The position numbers and the translations under genes are program-made. The notes under the pieces are model-generated. The model was not told the DNA's origin, did no database searches, and saw only the letters and a program-made list of their open reading frames with translations. A DNA stretch of 64,000 bases from Streptomyces nojiriensis (GTDB lineage Bacteria > Actinomycetota > Actinomycetes > Streptomycetales > Streptomycetaceae). Each line of letters opens with the position of its first letter. Position 1 is the stretch's first letter. Positions 1 through 9,761 of this stretch are shown here, one piece after another. The DNA lies in assembly GCF_017639205.1 (NCBI RefSeq), contig NZ_CP071139.1:2744001-2808000 (forward strand). Direction: 5' to 3'.

Positions 1-168
1 GACCACGGTGATGCGGTCCAGGTTGCGCTCCGCGACGGAGGAACCGCCGACCGACGACTGCATACCGCCGCCGAACATGTCGGAGAGGCCGCCGCCCTTG
101 CCCTTGTGCATCAGCACGAGCAGCATCAGCAGGGCGCTGAAGACGATCAGGGCGATCGAGAACCCCAT
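1..168 (-). CDS. secG: SecG, preprotein translocase subunit (3' end outside window)
   Basis: SecG is the small membrane subunit of the SecYEG protein-export channel. The 56 visible residues start MGFSIALIVFSALLMLLVLM, a hydrophobic first membrane segment. A Lys/Gly-rich stretch with FGGGM and a polar segment with SVAERNLDRIT follow, the usual SecG cytosolic loop. The start is the ATG at 168. The rest, which should hold the second membrane segment, lies beyond the window edge. It is the last visible gene of the gap-pgk-tpiA-secG run, a placement usual in actinobacteria, and is separated from tpiA by a strong stem-loop. Confidence 0.9.
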   Translation of the reverse strand, partial: MGFSIALIVFSALLMLLVLMHKGKGGGLSDMFGGGMQSSVGGSSVAERNLDRITVV

Positions 169-229
169 AATCACGGCTGATTCCTACTTTCTGGCTTTTT
201 CGGGCTTTCCGGCATTGCGAGATGTGCAC

Positions 230-265
230 GGGGGCCAGGGGCTGATGCATCAGCCTCTGGCCCCC
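230..265 (-). terminator. 36-bp near-perfect hairpin between tpiA and secG
   Basis: Positions 230-265 form a dyad centred on 247/248 in which all 18 pairs are complementary apart from one G-T pair (239/256). No U-run follows on the minus strand. It could attenuate read-through from tpiA into secG, terminate, or serve as a processing or stability hairpin. As an intrinsic terminator it is of the U-less type common in Streptomyces. Confidence 0.6.
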
Positions 266-298
266 GCAAGGGTACGACGGATCCGCCCTACCGCATAC

Positions 299-1075
299 TC
301 ACTGGTCGCGGAAGCGGACGATCTTGACGAACTCGTCCGCGTCCAGCGCCGCGCCGCCGATCAGGGCGCCGTCGACGTCGGGCTGGGCCATGATCGCCGC
401 GATGTTCCCGGACTTCACGGAGCCGCCGTACTGGATGCGGACCTTGTCGGCCAGCTCCTGCGAGTACAGCTCTGCGAGGCGGCCGCGGATCGCCCCGCAG
501 ACCTCCTGGGCGTCGTCGGGGGTGGCGACCTCGCCGGTCCCGATGGCCCAGACGGGCTCGTAGGCGATCACGATGGACTCGACCTGGTCGGCCGGGACGC
601 CTTCCAGGCCGCCGTCGAGCTGGCTCAGCGTGTAGGGGACCTGCTCGCCGGCCTTGCGGATGTCCAGGCCCTCCCCGACGCACAGGATCGGGGTGATCCC
701 GTGCCGGAATGCGGCCTTGACCTTGGCGTTGCAGATCTCGTCGCTCTCGCCGTGGTACTGGCGGCGCTCGCTGTGGCCGACGGCCACGTACGTGCACTTC
801 AGCTTCGAGAGCATCGGGCCGGAGATCTCACCGGTGTAGGCACCGGAGTCGTGCGCGGAGATGTCCTGGGCGCCGTACTTGATCTTCAGCTTGTCGCCGT
901 CGACCAGGGTCTGGACCGAGCGCAGGTCGACGAAGGGCGGCAGGACCGCGACCTCGACGGCGTCGTAGTCCTTGTCGGTGAGGGCGAAGGCGAGCTTCTG
1001 GACGTGGGCGATGGCCTCGAGGTGGTTGAGGTTCATCTTCCAGTTGCCCGCCATGAGCGGGGTGCGCGTGGTCAT
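299..1075 (-). CDS. tpiA: Triosephosphate isomerase
   Basis: The enzyme interconverts dihydroxyacetone phosphate and glyceraldehyde 3-phosphate in glycolysis (cytosol). The 258-residue length is normal. Visible motifs are GNWKMN with Lys13, GHSERR with the electrophilic His101, [11 protein letters not shown] with catalytic Glu173 leading into loop 6, and the phosphate-binding YGGSV near residue 216. The ATG at 1075 is only 6 nt downstream of the pgk stop, so the two genes are almost certainly cotranscribed. Confidence 0.98.
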   Translation of the reverse strand: MTTRTPLMAGNWKMNLNHLEAIAHVQKLAFALTDKDYDAVEVAVLPPFVDLRSVQTLVDGDKLKIKYGAQDISAHDSGAYTGEISGPMLSKLKCTYVAVGHSERRQYHGESDEICNAKVKAAFRHGITPILCVGEGLDIRKAGEQVPYTLSQLDGGLEGVPADQVESIVIAYEPVWAIGTGEVATPDDAQEVCGAIRGRLAELYSQELADKVRIQYGGSVKSGNIAAIMAQPDVDGALIGGAALDADEFVKIVRFRDQ

Positions 1076-1081
1076 ACGGGT

Positions 1082-2296
1082 TCAGCCCTCCAGGGCGGCG
1101 AGGCCGGGGAGCGTCTTGCCCTCGAGGTATTCGAGGGAGGCGCCGCCACCGGTCGAGATGTGGCCGAATGCATTCTCGTCGAAGCCCAGGATGCGGACCG
1201 CGGCGGCGCTGTCGCCGCCGCCGACGACGGTGAAGGCGCTGCTGTCGAGCAGGGCCTGGGCGATGGCTGCGGTGCCCCCGGCGTAGTCGGGGTGCTCGAA
1301 GACGCCGACCGGGCCGTTCCAGAAGACGGTCTTCGCATCGGCGATCTTCGACGCGTACAGCTCGCGCGTCTTGGGACCGATGTCCAGGCCCTCCTTGTCG
1401 GCGGGGATCTTGTCCGCGTCGACGGTCTCGAAGACGGCCGGGGTCTTGCCCTTGAGGTCCGGGAACTCGGCGGAGACCAGCACGTCGACCGGGAGGACCA
1501 GCTCGACCCCGGTCTTCTCGGCGCGCTCCATGTACTCCTTGACCTTCTCCACCTGGTCCTTCTGGAGCAGGGAGATGCCGACCTCGTAGCCCTTGGCGTA
1601 GAGGAAGGTGTAGGCCATGCCGCCGCCGATGAGGATGCGGTCGGCCTTGCCGAGCAGCTCGTCGATGACGGCGAGCTTGTCGGAGACCTTGGCGCCGCCC
1701 AGGACCACCACGTACGGGCGCTCGACCTCGGCGGTCAGCTTCTTCAGGACGCCGACCTCGGTGGCGATGAGGTAGCCGGCCCCCTGCGGGAGGCGGGCCG
1801 GGAGGTCGAAGACCGAGGCGTGCTTGCGGTGCACGGCGCCGAAGCCGTCGCCCACGTAGAGGTCGGCGAGCTCCGCGAGCTGGTCCGCGAAGGCGCCGCG
1901 CTCGGCGTCGTCCTTCGAGGTCTCACCCGCGTTGAAGCGCAGGTTCTCGATGACGGCGACCTGGCCGTCGGTCAGGGCCGCGACGGTCTCCTTGGCGGAG
2001 GCGCCGACGGTGTCGGTGGCGAACGCCACGTCCGCACCGAGCAGTTCGCCCAGGCGCGCGGCGGCCGGGGCGAGCGAGAACGCCGGCTCGACGCCGGCGC
2101 CCTTGGGGCGGCCCAGGTGCGATGCCACGATGACGCGGGCGCCGGCTTCGGCGAGCTTCGCGATCGTGGGCTGGACGGCGCGGATGCGGCCGTCGTCGGT
2201 GATGGTGCCCTCGGCCAGCGGGACGTTCAGGTCCGCGCGGACGAAGACCCGCTTGCCCTTGACGCCTTCGGCGAGCAGTTCATCGATCGTCTTCAT
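1082..2296 (-). CDS. pgk: Phosphoglycerate kinase
   Basis: It transfers phosphate from 1,3-bisphosphoglycerate to ADP, the first ATP-yielding step of lower glycolysis. The 404 residues match the family length. N-terminal RADLNVP (about residue 20) and SHLGRPKG belong to the 3-PG domain. GGAKVSDK and GGGDSAAAV belong to the nucleotide domain, and STGGGASLEYLEGK is the C-terminal signature. It sits between gap (131-bp gap with a weak hairpin) and tpiA (6-nt gap). Confidence 0.98.
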   Translation of the reverse strand: MKTIDELLAEGVKGKRVFVRADLNVPLAEGTITDDGRIRAVQPTIAKLAEAGARVIVASHLGRPKGAGVEPAFSLAPAAARLGELLGADVAFATDTVGASAKETVAALTDGQVAVIENLRFNAGETSKDDAERGAFADQLAELADLYVGDGFGAVHRKHASVFDLPARLPQGAGYLIATEVGVLKKLTAEVERPYVVVLGGAKVSDKLAVIDELLGKADRILIGGGMAYTFLYAKGYEVGISLLQKDQVEKVKEYMERAEKTGVELVLPVDVLVSAEFPDLKGKTPAVFETVDADKIPADKEGLDIGPKTRELYASKIADAKTVFWNGPVGVFEHPDYAGGTAAIAQALLDSSAFTVVGGGDSAAAVRILGFDENAFGHISTGGGASLEYLEGKTLPGLAALEG

Positions 2297-2354
2297 GTAT
2301 TTCTACTCCTTTGAGCCTTCACTCGAAGGGCGAGGAAGGATAACGAGGCAAGCA

Positions 2355-2396
2355 ACAGGGCCCGTGCGGCGCATCGTCGCGCTGCTCGGACCCTGT
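2355..2396 (-). terminator. Weak stem-loop between gap and pgk
   Basis: ACAGGGCC at 2355-2362 can pair with GGACCCTGT at 2388-2396 (one bulged base) around a GC-rich loop. It lies in the 131-bp gap-pgk intergenic region and could partly attenuate the operon or stabilise gap mRNA. There is no U-run. Confidence 0.35.
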
Positions 2397-2427
2397 GCTT
2401 CACATCGTGGTGCCTTGCCCTACGTTT

Positions 2428-3501
<1,074 letters not shown>

Positions 3502-3506
3502 TTACG

Positions 3507-3536
3507 ACCCTACCTCTCCGTGAGCTTTTGGGTGAC
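3507..3536 (-). promoter_or_regulatory. Candidate gap promoter
   Basis: Read on the minus strand, a TAGGGT hexamer (3512-3507) fits an actinobacterial -10. GTCACC lies 18 nt upstream as a poor -35. It is placed about 70 nt before the gap start. Confidence 0.35.
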
Positions 3537-3586
3537 ATCGGTCGGGGCCTGACACTCCCCCTACTTCCCGGGGGTACTCCCGCGAC

Positions 3587-3617
3587 GGTCCCGTTCCGGA
3601 CACTCCGGAACGGGACC
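3587..3617 (-). terminator. Perfect 14-bp stem-loop upstream of gap
   Basis: GGTCCCGTTCCGGA at 3587-3600 is followed by a 3-nt loop and its exact complement at 3604-3617. It lies downstream of the carboxypeptidase stop (3668) and upstream of the gap promoter region, so it most likely ends the carboxypeptidase transcript. No U-run is present. Confidence 0.7.
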
Positions 3618-3630
3618 CTCGGACTTCGGC

Positions 3631-3661
3631 CCCCGTCACTCAGGGTGAGTGACGACCGGGG
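3631..3661 (-). terminator. Second hairpin directly after the carboxypeptidase gene
   Basis: GTCACTCA (3635-3642) and TGAGTGAC (3646-3653) form a perfect stem with a GGG loop. Flanking CCCC and GGGG runs can extend the stem. With the hairpin at 3587-3617 it makes a tandem terminator. Confidence 0.6.
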
Positions 3662-3667
3662 CTCCGA

Positions 3668-6628
3668 TCAGCGGTGCAGTGTGCGCAGTGCCTTACCGAC
3701 GAGTAGGGCACGGTCCGCCGCGGTCGGCATGTGCTCCAGGCCGAAGCCCAGCAACACGGTGTCACGCGTGGTGACCGCAGCGTAGGACTTGAACAGCTCC
3801 CCGGACCGGGCCCAGTCGCCGGGAACCTCGGGACTTCCGGCCGGTGCGGCCTGGGCCGTCCAGGCTCCGAGGGACGTCTCGAATCCCTCCACGGGCTGGT
3901 CCGCGCCCTTGACGGAAAGGCGCGCCTCGTCCGCGAAGACGCCGCGGCCGCCCGAGCCCGGGTCCGTGATGTAGGAGAGCGAGAGCTCAACGCTCTTGCC
4001 GGCGTAGGCGCTCAGGTCGAAGGAGACCTGCTTCCAGCCGCCGGAGGAACCGGTGAAGCTGTTCCACTGGCCGCTGGTGCCCTGCGCGGTGCAGCCGCCG
4101 GCGTCGAGCGTGAGGTAGTGGCGCAGGAACGGGTGTCCGTTGACGAAGAACCCGGCCGCGCACTCCTCCGGGACGGTGGAGCTGGTCAGGCCGCCCGTGT
4201 CCGGCAGGGTGGTCCAGTCGTCGCCGCCGGAGGTCCGGGCCTCCAGCGCGGCGTGGTCGTAGCCCTCCTCGACGTTCCAGTTGAGCGCCAGCTTCAGCTG
4301 GGGCTGGTCGGCCGCGGTGACCCCGGTGAGGTCGATCGTGCGGACGAGGCGCTTCCAGTCGTCGTCGGCGTGCAGGGCCGCGGCCATGCCGGTGCCGGCG
4401 TAGGGGGCGTACGGGTTCACGACCCCGGTGAAGGCTCCCGCCTGGGCGCTCTTGAACTGCGGGAACTGAGCCGGCGCCAGGGTCTCGGAGGTCACGGTGT
4501 ACCCGCCGGGGGCGTTCAGCGGGTTGCCCGCGGCGTCCCCGACGTTGCCCCGGGCGCCGTTCAGGGCGCCGGCGCCGGCGAAGCCGGTGGCTCCGGGAGT
4601 GCTCGCCCGGCTGTACGCGCCGAGCCAGTACTGGCTGAAGTCGTTGGTCACGGCGCGGCCGACCTGGGCGTTGCCGCCCGCCAGCTCACCGGCCTCGATC
4701 AGCTTGCCGCCCTCGTTCAGGAAGTCGCGCACCGCCAACTGGGTGTCGCCGCCGGGGGTCTTGGCCCCCGTGTAGTGGACGGCCGTGCCGAAGTGGGAGA
4801 GGACGCCGAGGTGGTGCGGGGTGCCCTGGACGGCGACGTCCCAGACTGCCGCGGACTTGCCGTTCGCGCGCAGGGCGTCGACGTAGGTCTGGGCGTGCTG
4901 GGCCTTGGCCCCCTCTTCCGCGATCACCAGGACGTCCGCGCGCGGCCGCTCGGCCACCGTGTACGTGAAGTGCTCGCTGGAGACCTGCTTGCCGGAGCGG
5001 TCGCGCCCGGTGAACCAGACCTCGACCTTGTCGCCGGGCTTCGCGCCGTCGACCTCGGCGCGGTACTCGTCGAACCAGTTGTTGTCGTCGCCGCCGTAGA
5101 CCTCGCCGCCCTTCCAGGCCTTGAGGTCCTCGTCGTGCGTGCGGCCTCCGTTGATCCGGAAGTTGAGTTCCTTGTCCTTCAGCGCCTTGCGGGCCGTGAC
5201 GGAGACCGTCTGGTCCTCGCCGCGGGCGGCGTAAGAGGTGGCGAAGGCGTCCACGGTGAAGTCGGCGGCGCTCAGGCCCAGCGAGGACTTCGGCCGGTCC
5301 GGGGTCGCGGCGCTCTCGCCGACGGACAGGGCGAAGGGGACGTTCTTGGCGAACTCCGCCTGGATGAGCTTCTCGTCGTCCGGGAAGTTGAATCCGGAGG
5401 CGCAGTCCTCGGGCTTCCACTGATCGTTCGGGTCGCTCGCCGAGGCGGTCTGGCAGGTGGTCATCTCCGGCGTGAACATCATGATGCCGTTGACGTTGGA
5501 GGCGTGGCCGTCGGCCTCGCCGTTGGTGGTGTAGAGCTCGGAGGAGACCTGCGGGTAGTAGCCCGGGACGGCGGGGTTCTCCGGGGTGCCGGCGAGCGCC
5601 TTGTAGGCGACGTCGTCGGGGGTGGGGGTGGCGACCTGCCAGCCCACGCCGTAGAGCAGCAGCTCGGCCGCGGAGTGGTAGTTGATGGCGTAGTCGAAGC
5701 CGATCCGCTTCTCGAAGCGGTCGAGGGCGACGGTCTCGGGCTCGGAGGAGGCGCTCGGGCCGCGGTAGGTCTCGTTCGACTGGGTCGGCGAGGAGCCCTC
5801 GTTGTCGTAGCCCCACTTGAAGGCGAAGTTCCGGTTCAGGTCGACCCCGTCGCCGGGGCCGGTCTTCCCGTCGCCGTTGTTGTCGCGCAGGTTCTTGCGC
5901 CACAGCCGCTGGCCGTCGGCCGCGTGCGTGTAGTCGTACCCGTCCGGGTTGGCGGAGAGCAGGAACCACAGCTCGCTGGAGTCCACCAGCTTGGTGATCC
6001 GCTCGTCCTTGCCGTAGTTGTCGATGGTGTGGTGCATCAGCCGCCGGGTCATCTCGGGGGTGATCCACTCACGGGCGTGCTGGTTGGACATGTAGAGGAC
6101 CGACGGCTTGTCACCGTCCTTGGTCTTCTTGGCGTTCTTGCTGACCTTCAGGGCGAGGATGTCCTTGCCCTGGACGGTCTTGCCGATGGAGACGACCTTG
6201 GTGAGCCCCGGGTTCTCCTGCGCGGTCCGCAGGATCTCCTCCTGGAGGCCGCCCTTGCCGCTGTACGGGCGGAACACCCCGTCCCCGGCCGCCTTGGCAC
6301 GGGCGAGTCCCTGGGCGGGGACCTTGCGCTCGGCCAGCTTGACGCCCTGGGCCGCGAGTTGCCCGGCCTGGCCGGCGCTGAGGAAGAGCTCGACCCGGGC
6401 GGTTCCGGTCTCCGGGGCCCGCTCGGTGAGCTCGTGCGCGTCCTGCCCCGCGGCGAGGACGAGCGGGACCTGTTCCCTGGTGATGTCGGCGTCGTAGACC
6501 CGTACCTCGTCGGCGCCGGTTGCGGCGCCGGGTCCCGGCTGGGCCTGCGCCGCGGCGGGCAGCACGGCGAGTGTGGTTCCGAAGACGAGTGCGCTTGCGG
6601 CGAGGATCGATCTCGCGCGGTGACTCAT
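3668..6628 (-). CDS. Secreted M14 zinc carboxypeptidase with C-terminal extracellular domains
   Basis: This is a predicted extracellular metallocarboxypeptidase of 986 residues. The start chosen is the ATG at 6628 (MSHRARS), which opens a Sec signal peptide ending near AAAQAQ and has a G-rich ribosome site; an upstream in-frame ATG at 6679 would spoil the signal. The M14 domain spans roughly residues 110-440. It has NQHAREW with zinc ligands in the HxxE arrangement, the DGYDY and WRKN substrate segment, VDLNRNF, and YHSAAELLLYG with the third ligand. Downstream lies a long region resembling Ig-like and MAM-type modules of secreted peptidases such as immune inhibitor A. TTGACA (6701-6696 on the minus strand) is a possible -35. 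Substrates are unknown. Confidence 0.9.
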   Translation of the reverse strand: MSHRARSILAASALVFGTTLAVLPAAAQAQPGPGAATGADEVRVYDADITREQVPLVLAAGQDAHELTERAPETGTARVELFLSAGQAGQLAAQGVKLAERKVPAQGLARAKAAGDGVFRPYSGKGGLQEEILRTAQENPGLTKVVSIGKTVQGKDILALKVSKNAKKTKDGDKPSVLYMSNQHAREWITPEMTRRLMHHTIDNYGKDERITKLVDSSELWFLLSANPDGYDYTHAADGQRLWRKNLRDNNGDGKTGPGDGVDLNRNFAFKWGYDNEGSSPTQSNETYRGPSASSEPETVALDRFEKRIGFDYAINYHSAAELLLYGVGWQVATPTPDDVAYKALAGTPENPAVPGYYPQVSSELYTTNGEADGHASNVNGIMMFTPEMTTCQTASASDPNDQWKPEDCASGFNFPDDEKLIQAEFAKNVPFALSVGESAATPDRPKSSLGLSAADFTVDAFATSYAARGEDQTVSVTARKALKDKELNFRINGGRTHDEDLKAWKGGEVYGGDDNNWFDEYRAEVDGAKPGDKVEVWFTGRDRSGKQVSSEHFTYTVAERPRADVLVIAEEGAKAQHAQTYVDALRANGKSAAVWDVAVQGTPHHLGVLSHFGTAVHYTGAKTPGGDTQLAVRDFLNEGGKLIEAGELAGGNAQVGRAVTNDFSQYWLGAYSRASTPGATGFAGAGALNGARGNVGDAAGNPLNAPGGYTVTSETLAPAQFPQFKSAQAGAFTGVVNPYAPYAGTGMAAALHADDDWKRLVRTIDLTGVTAADQPQLKLALNWNVEEGYDHAALEARTSGGDDWTTLPDTGGLTSSTVPEECAAGFFVNGHPFLRHYLTLDAGGCTAQGTSGQWNSFTGSSGGWKQVSFDLSAYAGKSVELSLSYITDPGSGGRGVFADEARLSVKGADQPVEGFETSLGAWTAQAAPAGSPEVPGDWARSGELFKSYAAVTTRDTVLLGFGLEHMPTAADRALLVGKALRTLHR

Positions 6629-6766
6629 GTGCCCCCCTGGGCGTCGTCTGCCACGAAAGCGTTCGGACGCCAGACTCAAGACCGGCCCATGCTCATGTCA
6701 ATGGGGCGTGCGGCAAAGGGGCCCGCACGAGTGATCGCGCGAGCCCCTTCAGCCGTACGGGAAAAC

Positions 6767-7762
6767 CTAACCGGCCATGTTGTCGGCCATCTCCTCGCTG
6801 AGGTCGAGATTCGACTCGGTGCCCGGGATGCCGAGGTCCTGGGCGCGCTTGTCGGCCATCGCCAGCAGGCGGCGGATCCGGCCGGCGACCGCGTCCTTGG
6901 TCAGCGGCGGGTCGGCGAGCGCGCCCAGCTCCTCAAGGGAGGCCTGCTTGTGCTCCATGCGCAGCCGGCCGGCCGCCGCGAGGTGCTCGGGGACCTCCTC
7001 GCCGAGGATCTCCAGCGCGCGCTGCACACGGGCCCCGGCGGCCACCGCGGCGCGCGCCGAGCGGCGCAGGTTGGCGTCGTCGAAGTTGGCCAGGCGGTTG
7101 GCGGTGGCGCGCACCTCGCGCCGCATCCGCCGCTCCTCCCAGGCCAGCACCGACTCGTGCGCGCCCAGCCGGGTCAGCAGCGCGCCGATCGCGTCGCCGT
7201 CGCGGACCACGACCCGGTCCACCCCGCGCACCTCGCGCGCCTTGGCGGCGATGGACAGCCTGCGGGCGGCGCCCACCAGGGCCAGGGCGGCCTCCGGGCC
7301 GGGGCAGGTGACCTCCAGGGAGGAGGACCGGCCCGGCTCGGTGAGCGAGCCGTGGGCCAGGAAGGCGCCGCGCCAGGCCGCCTCCGCGTCGCAGGTGGCC
7401 CCGGAGACCACCTGCGGGGGAAGACCCCGGATGGGGCGGCCGCGGCCGTCCACGAGGCCCGTCTGGCGCGCCAGCTGGTCACCGCCGGCCACGACGCGGA
7501 CCACGTAGCGGCTGCCGCGGCGCAGTCCGCCGGGGGCCATCACCACCAGGTCCGAGGAATGGCCGAAGATCTCCAGGATGTCCTTGCGCAGGCGTCTGGC
7601 GGCGATGCCCGTGTCCAGCTCCGCCTCGATGACGATGCGGCCGCTCACCAGGTGCAGCCCGCCCGCGAACCGAAGGATCGCCGAGACCTCCGCCTTCCTG
7701 CAGCAGGTCCGGGTGACGGGCAGGCGGGAGATCTCATCCTTCACCGCAGGCGTCATCGCCAT
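6767..7762 (-). CDS. whiA: WhiA, sporulation regulator
   Basis: WhiA is the DNA-binding developmental regulator that acts with WhiB to switch Streptomyces aerial hyphae from growth to septation. The 331 residues comprise an N-terminal LAGLIDADG-like domain (about 1-215) and a C-terminal helix-turn-helix region (about 230-320, [27 protein letters not shown] area). The ATG at 7762 overlaps the end of yvcK by 10 bp. The alternative ATG at 7756 gives a 4-bp ATGA overlap, so translational coupling is likely either way. It is the last gene of uvrC-rapZ-yvcK-whiA. Confidence 0.97.
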   Translation of the reverse strand: MAMTPAVKDEISRLPVTRTCCRKAEVSAILRFAGGLHLVSGRIVIEAELDTGIAARRLRKDILEIFGHSSDLVVMAPGGLRRGSRYVVRVVAGGDQLARQTGLVDGRGRPIRGLPPQVVSGATCDAEAAWRGAFLAHGSLTEPGRSSSLEVTCPGPEAALALVGAARRLSIAAKAREVRGVDRVVVRDGDAIGALLTRLGAHESVLAWEERRMRREVRATANRLANFDDANLRRSARAAVAAGARVQRALEILGEEVPEHLAAAGRLRMEHKQASLEELGALADPPLTKDAVAGRIRRLLAMADKRAQDLGIPGTESNLDLSEEMADNMAG

Positions 7763-8817
7763 GGGCCGATCCTTCCATGCATCCGAAAAATACGGTCGTA
7801 CGCGGCGGCCAGCAGCTCCGGGTCGTGCTTCGGAGAGCCGTCCTGCCTGGCCACGGGCGCCAGCTCGACCGCGGCACCGAACCGTTTCGCGGCATCGGCG
7901 AGGGACTCGCGGTCGGGCACGGCGGCCTCGTCGGCCAGCACCACGTCCAGGGCGAGTTTAGGGGCGTGTCGGGCCAAAACCTCCAAATGACGCTGCGGAG
8001 AGAAGCCCTCTGTTTCGCCGGGCTGCGGCGCGAGGTTCAGCGAGAGGACCCGCCGGGCCTTCGTCTCCATCAGCGCGTCCAGCAGTTCCGGGACCAGCAG
8101 GTGCGGGATGACCGAGGAGAACCAGGACCCCGGACCGAGCACCACCCAGTCGGCGTCCAGGACGGCCGCGACGGCCTCCGGCACGGCCGGCGGGTCGCTG
8201 GGCACCACCTGTACGGAGAGCACCTCGCCCGGGGTCAGCGCCACCGTGGCCTGCCCGCGGACGGTGTCCACGTCCTCGGGGCGGGCCGGGTCGTGCCCCC
8301 GGACCAGGGCCTGCAGCTCCAGCGGCACCGCCGACATCGGCAGCACCCGGCCCTGGGCCCCGAGCAGCTTGCCGACCAGGTCGAGGGCCTGGACGGGGTC
8401 GCCGAGCTGTTCCCACAGGGCGACGATCAGCAGGTTGCCGACCGCGTGCCCGTGCAGGTCGCCCTCGGACTGGAAGCGGTGCTGGATGACCCGGGCCCAG
8501 GTCTGGCCCCAGTCGTCGTCGCCGCACAGCGCGGCCAGCGCCTTGCGCAGGTCGCCGGGCGGGAGCACGCCGAGCTCCTCCCGGAGCCGGCCGCTGGAAC
8601 CGCCGTCGTCGGCCACGGTGACCACGGCGGTGAGGTCGCCGGTGATCCGGCGCAGGGCGGCGAGGGAGGCCGACAGGCCCTGGCCGCCGCCGAGCGCCAC
8701 CACCTTGGGCGTGGCACCGCGTCGGCGGCCGGAGCGGCCGGAGCGGCCCACGCCGTCCTCGCCCCGGCCCGGGGTGAGGCGGCGCAGGCGGCTCAGCCGC
8801 GGGGTCCGTGCGGTCAC
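7753..8817 (-). CDS. yvcK: YvcK/CofD-like gluconeogenesis factor
   Basis: This is a CofD-fold, UDP-sugar-binding protein; in Firmicutes YvcK is needed for growth on gluconeogenic carbon and for normal morphology. The 354-residue call starts at the GTG at 8817, whose GTGA overlaps the rapZ stop. The ORF can be read much further upstream but that extension lies inside rapZ. Signature segments are [18 protein letters not shown] near residue 40, [26 protein letters not shown] and HAVGNLLI. The biochemical role in Streptomyces is inferred. Confidence 0.95.
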   Translation of the reverse strand: MTARTPRLSRLRRLTPGRGEDGVGRSGRSGRRRGATPKVVALGGGQGLSASLAALRRITGDLTAVVTVADDGGSSGRLREELGVLPPGDLRKALAALCGDDDWGQTWARVIQHRFQSEGDLHGHAVGNLLIVALWEQLGDPVQALDLVGKLLGAQGRVLPMSAVPLELQALVRGHDPARPEDVDTVRGQATVALTPGEVLSVQVVPSDPPAVPEAVAAVLDADWVVLGPGSWFSSVIPHLLVPELLDALMETKARRVLSLNLAPQPGETEGFSPQRHLEVLARHAPKLALDVVLADEAAVPDRESLADAAKRFGAAVELAPVARQDGSPKHDPELLAAAYDRIFRMHGRIGPWR

Positions 8818-9761
8818 TCGCGCCCCATGTCCCGGTGGACTACGACGGTCTCGACTCCCTCGGAGGCGAGGCGGGCGGCGAGCTTCTCGGACATGGCCAC
8901 ACTGCGGTGCTTGCCGCCGGTGCAGCCGACCGCGATGGTCACGTACCGCTTGCCCTCGCGGCGGTAGCCGGTGGCGATGAGCTGGAGCAGCTCGGTGTAG
9001 CGGTCGAGGAATTCCTTGGCGCCGGGCTGGCTGAAGACGTACCCCGACACCTCCTCGTTGAGCCCGGTGAAGGGGCGCAGCTCCGGGACCCAGTGCGGGT
9101 TGGGGATGAAGCGGCAGTCGACGACGAGGTCGGCGTCGACGGGGAGGCCGTACTTGTAGCCGAAGGACATGACGGTGGCCCGCAGCTCGGGCTCCTCGTC
9201 CCCGGCGAACTGGGCGTCCATCTTCGCGCGCAGCTCGTGCACGTTCAGGCTGGAGGTGTCGATCACCAGGTCGGCGTCGCCGCGCAGCTCGCGCAGCAGG
9301 TCGCGCTCGGCGGCGATGCCGTCGGTGATGCGCCCGTCGCCCTGGAGCGGGTGCGGGCGGCGGACCGACTCGAAGCGGCGGACCAGCGCGTCGTCGGAGG
9401 ACTCCAGGAAGACGATGCGGCGGGTGACGCCCTTGCTGTCCAGGTCGGCGAGGGACTCGCGCAGGGCGTCGAAGAACTGGCGGCCGCGGACGTCGACGAC
9501 GACGGCGATGCGCGCCACGTTGCCCTGGGAACGGGCGCCGAGCTCGACCATGGTCGGGATCAGGGCGGGCGGGAGGTTGTCGACGACGAACCAGCCGAGG
9601 TCCTCCAGACACTTCGCCGCCGTACTGCGGCCGGCCCCGGACATGCCGGAGATGATCACCAGCTCGGGGATGGCCGCCTCGGCGGTCTCGCCGGGCTCCA
9701 CTGTCGTGCCCGTACTCACCTGTGCTCCGTCTCGGTCGTGCGCGGTCTCGTGCTCGGTCAT
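8814..9761 (-). CDS. rapZ: RapZ family nucleotide-binding protein
   Basis: RapZ proteins bind nucleotides through a P-loop; in E. coli RapZ controls glmZ/glmY sRNAs of cell-wall precursor synthesis. Here 315 residues include GMSGAGRST near residue 39, where Arg replaces the Walker Lys as is common in actinobacterial homologues. [11 protein letters not shown], the FLE(S/A)SDD segment and the C-terminal [11 protein letters not shown] are also present. The ATG overlaps the uvrC stop (ATGA) and the stop overlaps the yvcK start. The function in actinobacteria is not established; GlmZ itself is enterobacterial. Confidence 0.95.
   Translation of the reverse strand: MTEHETAHDRDGAQVSTGTTVEPGETAEAAIPELVIISGMSGAGRSTAAKCLEDLGWFVVDNLPPALIPTMVELGARSQGNVARIAVVVDVRGRQFFDALRESLADLDSKGVTRRIVFLESSDDALVRRFESVRRPHPLQGDGRITDGIAAERDLLRELRGDADLVIDTSSLNVHELRAKMDAQFAGDEEPELRATVMSFGYKYGLPVDADLVVDCRFIPNPHWVPELRPFTGLNEEVSGYVFSQPGAKEFLDRYTELLQLIATGYRREGKRYVTIAVGCTGGKHRSVAMSEKLAARLASEGVETVVVHRDMGRE

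Noticed and set aside
3731..7990. 1419-codon open frame on the plus strand
   Set aside because: It is antisense to the carboxypeptidase and whiA genes, has the repetitive Gly/Val/Leu/Arg composition of high-GC shadow frames, and lacks a domain.
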